From NCBI GenBank assembly GCA_002319915.1, contig DCFQ01000090.1:576-11853 (forward strand): a stretch of DNA of 11,278 nucleotides. Direction: 5' to 3'. Position 1 is the first letter of the stretch, and each line of letters opens with the position of its first letter. This DNA is from Bacteroidales bacterium UBA1800. Its GTDB lineage: Bacteria; Bacteroidota; Bacteroidia; Bacteroidales; VadinHA17. A program made the translations under genes and the position numbers. The notes under the pieces are model-generated. The model was given only the letters and a program-made list of their open reading frames with translations. It made no database searches and was not told the DNA's origin. Below, piece by piece: positions 1 through 6,356 of the stretch.

Positions 1-1674
1 AATATCAGGTTCAGATGCATCCATCCACCACGCATCAAATCCTTTGGAATATATATGTTCCCTGATCTGGTTCCAGAAAAGCTCCCTTGCCCCGGGGCTG
101 TAAGCATCATAGAATGAGCCGATATATCCCTTTCCGATCCAGTCCCTTATGCTGTCCTTCACAGCCTGCCTGTACATCCATCCCCTGCTGTCAAATTCTT
201 TGTAATGTTCCGTTGTATAATAGAATTTAGGCCACACTGAGATCATGATCCTGGCATTCAGCTTATGCACTTCATCGGTCATCCCGGCGGGATCGGGAAA
301 GAATTTCGGATCGAACTCATGGGAACCCCAGGCATTCACGGGCCAGTATGACCAGTCAAGCACGATATTGTCGAGTGGAATGCTCCTTTTCCGGTATTCC
401 TTTACAACATTCAGCAGTTCATCCTGTGATTTGTAGCGTTCACGGCTCTGCCAGAACCCAAAGGCCCATTTCGGCATTATCGGGGCTTTGCCGGTAAGTG
501 TGCGGTAGCCGCTGATCACCTCATCAATGTTATTCCCTTTAATGAAATAGTAATCTATCTGGTTGCCCATTTCCGATAAGAGCGCCAGGTTACCCTGCAC
601 TTCAGGCGGGCGGGGGCTGAGGGCTTTCAGACCTATATAAGAGATCCCCCCGTCGGGCTTCCATTCAAGCTTTATGTCATACTTCTTCCCCTTCTCGAGA
701 CTCCTTCTGAATTTATAGGTATTGGGATTCCATGCAGTCCTCCACCTTTCCGGCACCACAAGCTCGTTATCGAAATAAACCTTTGTATAGCCGGCATAAT
801 ATAATTTGAAGTAGTAAACCCCGGTTTCAGATGGTTCTATACTACCTTTCCAGGTAATTGTAGAATTGTAGAAGGGGAACTTGTCAGGGAAATTCCTGAC
901 GGTCGTAAGATTCTCATAATCAATGGTGGACTCTTTTCTTTCGGCAAAGATCCTGTTGGTATCGGAGTTGATGCAGTAGGTGGCAGTAAGGCCTCCTTTT
1001 TCACCATGCCTGTCATAAAGGGTGAAAAGGTCCATCTGTGAGTAATCGCGCGGATCCCCGAATTTTGTAAGTGAATAATTGTCCCACAGTATCCCGTAAT
1101 TCCTGTTTGAAACGACGAATGGCACGGAGACCTTGGTGTTGTACTGGTAAAGGCTTTCGTTCAGCCCTTTGTAATTGAATTCGTCCGACTGGTGCTGTCC
1201 AAGTCCATAAAATGCCTCATCCGCAGGGGACTCAAATACCTGGCCAAGGGAATAGCCGGGTGTTCCTTCAACCGTAAGAGGCTTGAAAGACTTGCCGCCG
1301 CCTGCCGGTTCCCTGAGGATTACCTTGTTATCCTTGTCGGTAAAGACGACCTGTCCGGTTGAAAGTGAAACCTTTGCTTTTATGGTGGCGGTTGAAAGGA
1401 CCACTGAATCGACACTCTGCCTTACATCAAACCCGGGTGCAGGAAGAGCCTGGTCAATGACACACAGGCTTTTTTCGTCCGAGAAACCGCTTACCGGCGA
1501 AGCAATGACATGGATTATGTTATCATTGATCACTTCCAGCTTCATCTGGTGCGGGACGGAGATCCCGGCCGGTTTAAGCTTTATGGTTACGCCATTTTCA
1601 TTTTTCTGCCAGGTTGTCTGCGAGCACATGGTCAGTAAAATGATGGCTGCAGGAAACAAAAGTAGGTGTTTCAT
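1..1674 (-). CDS. GH31 alpha-glycosidase with PA14 insert (alpha-xylosidase-like lipoprotein), 3' end outside window
   Basis: Exported glycoside hydrolase family 31 enzyme, likely cleaving alpha-linked xylose or glucose from the non-reducing end of oligosaccharides. The frame stays open for 558 codons from the ATG at 1672-1674 and runs off the left edge. Residues 1-17 form a lipoprotein signal peptide (lipobox LLTMC, Cys17). Residues about 20-230 are the N-terminal beta-sandwich (GLGQHQSDEF, WDNYSLTKFGDP). About 232-350 is a PA14 insert (GSIEPSETGVYYFKLYYAG, VYFDNELVVPERW). The barrel begins near 398 (PKWAFGFWQSRERY). The motif WWMDASEPD carries the expected nucleophile Asp552 at bases 19-21; the acid/base residue lies outside the window. 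PA14 inserts are known in Bacteroides xyloglucan alpha-xylosidases, so that specificity is likely but not proven. It is the last visible gene of the run, 85 nt after the chorismatase-like gene. No Shine-Dalgarno is visible. Confidence 0.93.
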   Translation of the reverse strand, partial: MKHLLLFPAAIILLTMCSQTTWQKNENGVTIKLKPAGISVPHQMKLEVINDNIIHVIASPVSGFSDEKSLCVIDQALPAPGFDVRQSVDSVVLSTATIKAKVSLSTGQVVFTDKDNKVILREPAGGGKSFKPLTVEGTPGYSLGQVFESPADEAFYGLGQHQSDEFNYKGLNESLYQYNTKVSVPFVVSNRNYGILWDNYSLTKFGDPRDYSQMDLFTLYDRHGEKGGLTATYCINSDTNRIFAERKESTIDYENLTTVRNFPDKFPFYNSTITWKGSIEPSETGVYYFKLYYAGYTKVYFDNELVVPERWRTAWNPNTYKFRRSLEKGKKYDIKLEWKPDGGISYIGLKALSPRPPEVQGNLALLSEMGNQIDYYFIKGNNIDEVISGYRTLTGKAPIMPKWAFGFWQSRERYKSQDELLNVVKEYRKRSIPLDNIVLDWSYWPVNAWGSHEFDPKFFPDPAGMTDEVHKLNARIMISVWPKFYYTTEHYKEFDSRGWMYRQAVKDSIRDWIGKGYIGSFYDAYSPGARELFWNQIREHIYSKGFDAWWMDASEPDI

Positions 1675-1713
1675 ATCGTTTGGAATGGGTATTGTTGAAA
1701 ACAGGTCTATACG

Positions 1714-1743
1714 AATTCAGAAGAAGTTATTTGGTTCTGAATT
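1714..1743. repeat. 9-bp perfect inverted repeat in the gap before the GH31 gene
   Basis: AATTCAGAA (1714-1722) and TTCTGAATT (1735-1743) are perfect inverted copies separated by 12 nt. The pair lies in the 85-nt gap between the chorismatase-like stop and the GH31 start. It could be an operator for a dimeric regulator or a weak mRNA hairpin. No T-tract follows on the minus strand, so it is not a standard intrinsic terminator. The stem is AT-rich and could be chance. Confidence 0.4.
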
Positions 1744-1759
1744 TGCAGTCCGGTTCGCT

Positions 1760-2908
1760 TCACGGCAAGTATTCAGCTTCAATCTCAACCAGCAGTTCAT
1801 CACGGCAGATGTCTGCTTCAATATATGTTGCCGGAACACCCGGATAATGTTCCCCGCAAATCTTCTTTACCTCTTCAAAATCTTTGCTGTTCCTGATGTA
1901 AACCCTGATCAGGGAAAATCTCCCGCCGGAACCGGAAAGATACCCGGTCATCTGGCTGATCCTTTCACTGTCGGTAAGCTTCTTGATGTTTTCGATAGTG
2001 ACAATAGTCTGTTCTTTCACATCTCCCTTACCTATCGTCTTCTGACCGATGATTGAAGCCGTACCTGAAATTAATAACCGGCAGGTCTTGCTGTTGATGA
2101 CCATGAGGGCGCGTTCAAACTGGGGAGCATGCTTGATTGCCTGTCCTTTCCGCTTTAGCCCCTTCAGCACTTTCTGGTCATATTCATAGGCATTTACCTG
2201 GTTGGGATTATCTACAGGCTTGATATTCAGGCTCTCCTTCGCCGCGATGGCAAGGAAATCAATTATCACCCCGCCATGCATCATGCCTATGCCGGTTGCC
2301 GCCGGATAACCCCTGAGTGAGCGGTATTTGCTGTAATACTCGTTCCTTACTTCATTAAATGTCTGGTAATTCTGGAATCCGTCACTAACCTGAAGGATGT
2401 TCCCTATATAGTTCCACTGCCTGATAAGGTTATCCATCGACATATTCTCGCGATCAAGGATGGCAAGGACTTTTTCGAATGCAGCAGCGGCTGATTTCCG
2501 GGTATTCCAGGGCCATTCGTCGCTGCAAAGACCTGCACCCACTACTTCGGTAGTATGGGCAGTAGAAATGCTTACATAAGGCGTCTCATCAACGAACCTG
2601 GTACTGACCTCACAGCACTCCCCTCCGGCTGACATGACTTCAGCCGCCACCTTCCATGGGCTTTCAGGCGGATGCATCGTGACACTGATTGCGGGGCACG
2701 ACTCACCGAAGCCGTCAATCACCGATTTCATGATGAACCCCCTGGCATAAATCAATGAATCATAACCTGGTAATCCGGTGAAAATATTGAGCTTCAATAA
2801 CCTGTTGCCTGCTTTGACATGTTCATGGAGCTTTTCAAGAATCTGTACCCATTCTTCTTCCAGGCTTCCTGGAACAACTGGCAGGCAGATAGAGTAGTTC
2901 TTCAGCAT
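1760..2908 (-). CDS. Chorismatase-like protein with tandem Rid (YjgF/UK114) folds (FkbO/Hyg5/XanB2 family)
   Basis: A 382-residue cytosolic protein with no signal peptide. Chorismatases split chorismate into pyruvate plus a hydroxybenzoate or dihydroxycyclohexadiene carboxylate. Family-like patterns appear in order: IRQWNYIGNIL (162-172), NYQTFNEVRNEYY (180-192), YPAATGIGM (201-209), NPNQVNAYEYDQ (234-245) and ADICRDELLVEIEAEY (365-380). Two Rid-like folds span about 110-235 and 265-380; the second has LLISGTASIIG (278-288). The catalytic Arg of RidA deaminases is not at the usual place: PATY (359-362) replaces P-A-R-S. This argues against 2-iminoacid deaminase activity and fits the chorismatase branch. 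Five nucleotides separate its ATG from the stop of the module 3 propeller gene, so the two are probably co-translated. The product (3-HBA, 4-HBA or other) cannot be read from sequence alone. Automated annotation may call it 'RidA family' or 'endoribonuclease L-PSP'. Confidence 0.75.
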   Translation of the reverse strand: MLKNYSICLPVVPGSLEEEWVQILEKLHEHVKAGNRLLKLNIFTGLPGYDSLIYARGFIMKSVIDGFGESCPAISVTMHPPESPWKVAAEVMSAGGECCEVSTRFVDETPYVSISTAHTTEVVGAGLCSDEWPWNTRKSAAAAFEKVLAILDRENMSMDNLIRQWNYIGNILQVSDGFQNYQTFNEVRNEYYSKYRSLRGYPAATGIGMMHGGVIIDFLAIAAKESLNIKPVDNPNQVNAYEYDQKVLKGLKRKGQAIKHAPQFERALMVINSKTCRLLISGTASIIGQKTIGKGDVKEQTIVTIENIKKLTDSERISQMTGYLSGSGGRFSLIRVYIRNSKDFEEVKKICGEHYPGVPATYIEADICRDELLVEIEAEYLP

Positions 2909-2913
2909 TCAGG

Positions 2914-4386
2914 TCAGTTTTTCAGCTCAAAGTTAACATTTTTAGCAGGCGAACCAATAGTCTTCAAAAGTGACCTCCCGTCATTCCTGACTTTTCCGGT
3001 CACCAGCTCCGGGACGTTGAAGGACCTCAGGGTAAATTTATAATAGTCAGGATCTTCCTGCGGAAGCATGAACGGCTTGGAGAAATTCCCTTTCCTGTCA
3101 TAATATGAAAAGAACGGTGACGTGTAGAGACCGTCGGTCCTGCGGCTGCTGAACACCAGCCATGATGAGTTCGAGGACCAGGAATGGTAACTGTCTGACT
3201 CTTTGCTGTTAACATTTACTATCGGATGGAATTCCCCGGTCTGCAGGTCAAGTTGATAAAGATCGGCATCCCTGTGCCAGATCGAGAAGTTCCCGTAATC
3301 CGAAAGAGTGAATACCAGGCATGATCCGTCTGGGGAGATCCTCGGGAATGAAACGCTCTTCCCTGTTACATGCGAGCTCACCAGCGTGTCGATGGAGTGC
3401 CCGAATGTTCCGGCGCCTGCATCAAACCCGATCCTGCAAAGGCTGTATTTTACCCTGTTGTAGTTATCGGGCTGGGCCGCCTTCGCGGCAGAGCAGAAAT
3501 AGAGCTCCCTGCCGTCGGGCGAAAATGCCGGGAACGTCTCAAAACTGCTGTCGGAAGAAATTAGTCCCGCAGTTATCAGCTTGTTGTTCTTTATGTCATA
3601 AACGACAATATCGGATTTCGAATCAAAGACCTCGATCCGTTTATCCCTGACCGAATGGAAGACCTGCGAGATATTGTTCACGGAGAAGGCAATGTAGTTT
3701 CCGGATGGATGCCAGTAAGGATAGACGCAGTTTGATATAGTCTCTTTGATTTTTGTGTTCAGCTTCACCGCCTTCCCTTCCCGTACCAGTATCGTTGCCG
3801 CAATGTTTCCCCTTAGATGGAACATCATGTCGGAGGGATCATTACTCCTGAATGAGTGGCAATTCATGCAGGCTCCGGGAAGAAGCCTGTTGTCTACCAC
3901 CGGCTCAGAGGCAAATGACGTAAGGTCCCTCTGGTAAATTCCCATTTCACTCCACGATTCATAACCCGGTGCGATAAGCCTGTAAACCAGCCACCTGTCA
4001 AGAGGTTCATGCTGTACCCTGATGAAGAATGGTTTATATCTCGACCATTCTTTATTGCGGAATGCATAGACGGTGACGGAAATGCTGTCTCCTGCATTGC
4101 CTGCCAGCAGGGAGCGCCATTTGCCGCGGTCAATATGCACTTTGTCCTTCCCCCGGACCTCAATCTTTTCCTTGTTTCCCTCAAAAACCACGTACAGCTT
4201 TTCAACCTCACCGGCAAGCCTGAAATTAAGAGGCGCGATGTTTACGGGGATCGTAACATTCGTATAATCGGGAAAAATGTCCGGAACAGACCCGGTATCC
4301 GAGAACCTGGAAACACCCCTTCCGCATGATCCCAGAATGAGGATCAGGAAAATAACCGGGGAACACCTTAAAAGCAGTCTCATCAT
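2914..4386 (-). CDS. Module 3 TolB/PD40-type beta-propeller lipoprotein with CXXCH heme-c motif
   Basis: A 490-residue putative periplasmic lipoprotein (lipobox ILGSC, Cys21). Residues about 38-125 form a beta-rich N-terminal domain opening with DYTNVTIPVNIAPLNF. A linker follows with CMNCH at 173-177 and a conserved His190. From about 222 to 460 come PD40/TolB-like propeller blades (WHPSGNYIAFS, FSPDGRELYFCSA, ISPDGSCLVFTLSDYG, SYHSWSSNSSWLVFSSRR). CXXCH is the covalent heme-c attachment motif, so a single c-type heme is the natural reading. Cys298 (YFCSA) and Cys317 (YSLC) are conserved in all three paralogs and could form a disulfide. The start is at tandem ATGs (4386 or 4383), 9 nt after the module 3 membrane protein. 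An AGGA touches the first ATG, so the second may be used. The specific role is unknown; TolB-like propellers usually bind proteins or ligands. Confidence 0.85.
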   Translation of the reverse strand: MMRLLLRCSPVIFLILILGSCGRGVSRFSDTGSVPDIFPDYTNVTIPVNIAPLNFRLAGEVEKLYVVFEGNKEKIEVRGKDKVHIDRGKWRSLLAGNAGDSISVTVYAFRNKEWSRYKPFFIRVQHEPLDRWLVYRLIAPGYESWSEMGIYQRDLTSFASEPVVDNRLLPGACMNCHSFRSNDPSDMMFHLRGNIAATILVREGKAVKLNTKIKETISNCVYPYWHPSGNYIAFSVNNISQVFHSVRDKRIEVFDSKSDIVVYDIKNNKLITAGLISSDSSFETFPAFSPDGRELYFCSAAKAAQPDNYNRVKYSLCRIGFDAGAGTFGHSIDTLVSSHVTGKSVSFPRISPDGSCLVFTLSDYGNFSIWHRDADLYQLDLQTGEFHPIVNVNSKESDSYHSWSSNSSWLVFSSRRTDGLYTSPFFSYYDRKGNFSKPFMLPQEDPDYYKFTLRSFNVPELVTGKVRNDGRSLLKTIGSPAKNVNFELKN

Positions 4387-4395
4387 TCCTGTTGA

Positions 4396-6234
4396 TTACT
4401 TTTTCTCACTGTCATCGCTCCTGACCAGCTTGCCAAAATGAAGATAATACCAATACGTGCCGGAAAAATTCTTCTTCAGCCTGGTTTCGGCATCCTGGTA
4501 GCTGGTATATATACCGGCATACGCCTGCATCCTCTCCTTCGTCGCCTGGCTTATGTAAGGCGGTGCATTTTTCATGGGGTCATTGCTGTTCAGCCCCAGC
4601 ACATACATCAGGGCCTCCTGGTATGCTACCGGCACCTCCCTGTAATTCATCTTCTCCATTACCGGAACAAGGTACAGGACATTCCTGAGGTCCTTGTTGA
4701 TGAGGTAAAATGCCATCAGGTACTCGAAAGCTGTCTTGTTGTCAGGATGGGCCTTGACCATCATCGCCAGCGAAGCTTCAATATTTTTAATGGAGAAGAA
4801 ATAATCTTCCGTAATTGCAAACTTCCGTTTTTCACCCCAATCCGGGTCTTTGTCGATCTTGTCCTCATTGTTCAGATAGTTCCTCGCATTCCTTGCCCAT
4901 TTGCGGTAAAAAATGGTCTTCCCGAGAAGATCGATGTACTTTCCTGCCACCCTGTACTCCCCGTTGATAAGATTTGTTTCAGCAAGCCTTTGCAGCGCTC
5001 TTGCCGACTTGCCCATGTCGGGTATGGTTTCCATGCTTTCAAACACGTACTCCTGGGCGGCATTTACAAACCCAAGGTTATACAGGATCTCATTGCCCAT
5101 CATGGGGGCAACATACTCCTTGTTGAAGGGAATGAACAGCCCGTTGTCACCACGCTGGGGAAAACTGAACATCCGGCTGCCCATCTGCCCGGATTTGGCA
5201 AGGGAAAGATTCAGCATCGAAAGTGAAAGAAAGTTCCTTGGCGGGTTCCTTTCCGCATATTTGACGGCATCATCCCAGCGCCGGCTCCTAACAAGGTAAT
5301 CATACCTCATTATCTCCTCTGCGCTGAAGTTTGCAAAGTTCCTGAATCCAAGGAAGCCAATGGCGGCGAACACAAGGATCGCCGCCGCGGCTGCGAGGGT
5401 CACACGGTTTTCTTTTACCCTCACCGTATATAAAATGAGCATTATCACAGGCGGCAGGATGAAAAGCACTATTACAGCTGTCGGGATAGTGGTCCTGACC
5501 TTGTAATAAAACTCGCTCAGGAAAGTGATCATGAGTGGCTGCATGACCAGGTATTGCCTTACAACTAAAGGTACGGCAAGACCGAGGACGACGTAAACTA
5601 CAAAATACCAGAAGCTTATAGGTTTCAAACCTGGTATGTCACCGGTAACCGACCTGGTCCCTGAGCTTCTCATCCGCAAAATGAGCTCATAGACGATCAT
5701 TATAAGCACCAGGCTGATAAACGCCCCGCCTGCCAGCCAGTAAGTCACCGGTATAAGCACTGATCCCGCGATCGCCCTCCGGTCCCGGCGGGTGACGGAA
5801 ACATATGTCATGGCTCCGGTCATTGCTATAAGAAAGCTGGTAATTGCCGAAAGCGGATAGAACTCGTTGCAGAGTATCATCGCAGAAAGCAATGCTGGGA
5901 TGAAGGTGAACGGGAACAGCGCTGCAGTGGAATTGACCTTGCTGAAGATCTTCTTTACGACAATTGTCAGGGTAGCAAGAAGCAGCACGATGACTACTGG
6001 GCCTGCCAGTGATACAAAATAGAACTGTGTAAGAAAGCTCCCAAGGTAGCCCGCGAACCCGCCCGGCAGGGAAAGCCTGGTCAACAGCCAGTCCCATGTC
6101 ATGAGATGCAGCTGGAACTGTTCTTCAAAATGGAGATGGCTGTTATAGAAAAATGCATAGAAAACGAAGATCCCGGCAAAAAATAACCCGGAAAAAAGGA
6201 TGACTGCATTTCCTAAAGCCTTATTCTTCTGCAT
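4396..6234 (-). CDS. Module 3 polytopic membrane protein with periplasmic TPR-like domain (DUF6057-like)
   Basis: An inner-membrane protein of 612 residues with about 9 TM helices (near 9-29, 65-93, 104-121, 128-146, 155-187 as two, 206-226, 251-271, 278-297). The C-terminal helical domain spans about 303-612. Basic clusters (KNK, KKIFSK, TRRDRR, RMRSSGTR, RVKENR) fall on one side, giving N-in/C-out with the C-terminal domain in the periplasm. Motifs shared with the module 2 paralog are FEEQ at 36-39, FLTQ at 67-70, EF.PL.A at 124-130, GLFIP at 365-369 and YW.Y.HF near the end. Helix pairs such as LAETNLINGEYRVAGKYIDLL (417-437) look TPR-like. An in-frame GTG at 6252 would add six residues. 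ATG 6234 is preferred because the first 130 residues then align without gaps to the paralog, and it lies about 19 nt below the predicted transcription start. Function unknown; the family name is from memory. Confidence 0.82.
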   Translation of the reverse strand: MQKNKALGNAVILFSGLFFAGIFVFYAFFYNSHLHFEEQFQLHLMTWDWLLTRLSLPGGFAGYLGSFLTQFYFVSLAGPVVIVLLLATLTIVVKKIFSKVNSTAALFPFTFIPALLSAMILCNEFYPLSAITSFLIAMTGAMTYVSVTRRDRRAIAGSVLIPVTYWLAGGAFISLVLIMIVYELILRMRSSGTRSVTGDIPGLKPISFWYFVVYVVLGLAVPLVVRQYLVMQPLMITFLSEFYYKVRTTIPTAVIVLFILPPVIMLILYTVRVKENRVTLAAAAAILVFAAIGFLGFRNFANFSAEEIMRYDYLVRSRRWDDAVKYAERNPPRNFLSLSMLNLSLAKSGQMGSRMFSFPQRGDNGLFIPFNKEYVAPMMGNEILYNLGFVNAAQEYVFESMETIPDMGKSARALQRLAETNLINGEYRVAGKYIDLLGKTIFYRKWARNARNYLNNEDKIDKDPDWGEKRKFAITEDYFFSIKNIEASLAMMVKAHPDNKTAFEYLMAFYLINKDLRNVLYLVPVMEKMNYREVPVAYQEALMYVLGLNSNDPMKNAPPYISQATKERMQAYAGIYTSYQDAETRLKKNFSGTYWYYLHFGKLVRSDDSEKK

Positions 6235-6259
6235 CAGGTTCGGGATTGACACTTTAAGG

Positions 6260-6292
6260 CAAAACTATAAATTTTATTCAAAAAGAACTCAA
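6260..6292 (-). promoter_or_regulatory. Putative Bacteroidota sigma-70 promoter upstream of module 3
   Basis: On the minus strand, TAGTTTTG (6267-6260) matches the Bacteroidota -7 element TAnnTTTG exactly. A TTG (6292-6290) lies 22 nt upstream as a -33 element, at the long end of the usual spacing. Transcription would begin near 6253, leaving a leader of about 19 nt before ATG 6234. The gap of about 120 nt is the widest in the run, which suits an internal promoter for module 3 and downstream genes. A TAnnTTTG match in AT-rich DNA can occur by chance. Confidence 0.5.
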
Positions 6293-6300
6293 TTTTTCTG

Positions 6301-6333
6301 AAGCTCGAAAGCCTTTCTGCTGCTTAGCAACAG
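6301..6333 (-). other. Two small potential hairpins in the gap between modules 2 and 3
   Basis: Read on the minus strand, a near-palindrome at 6333-6317 (CTGTTGCTAAGCAGCAG, one mismatch in the stem) is followed by a 5-bp stem capped by TTCG at 6314-6301. They lie just past the module 2 propeller stop and could slow transcription or stabilise the 3' end of the upstream mRNA. No T-run directly follows either stem, so I do not call a terminator. Confidence 0.25.
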
Positions 6334-6356
6334 ATCATTAAAAAGACGCCTGGTGT

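Noticed and set aside
1..1674. Complete polysaccharide utilisation locus (SusC/SusD pair)
   Set aside because: No SusC/SusD-like, sulfatase or regulator gene is visible; a single GH31 gene at the edge is not enough to call one.
1675..1759. Promoter for the GH31 gene in the 85-nt gap
   Set aside because: The best candidate -7 box (TAGACCTG) does not match TAnnTTTG and no TTG lies at a proper distance upstream.
1283..2056. 257-codon open frame on the plus strand
   Set aside because: It runs antisense across the GH31 start and the chorismatase-like 3' end, both well supported, and its translation shows no domain or sensible composition.
4438..5226. 262-codon open frame on the plus strand
   Set aside because: It is antisense to the conserved periplasmic domain of the module 3 membrane protein; no recognisable protein features.
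6235..6252. GTG start at 6252 for the module 3 membrane protein
   Set aside because: It would add six residues absent from the paralog and start at the predicted transcription start. ATG 6234 is favoured, though GTG is not excluded.
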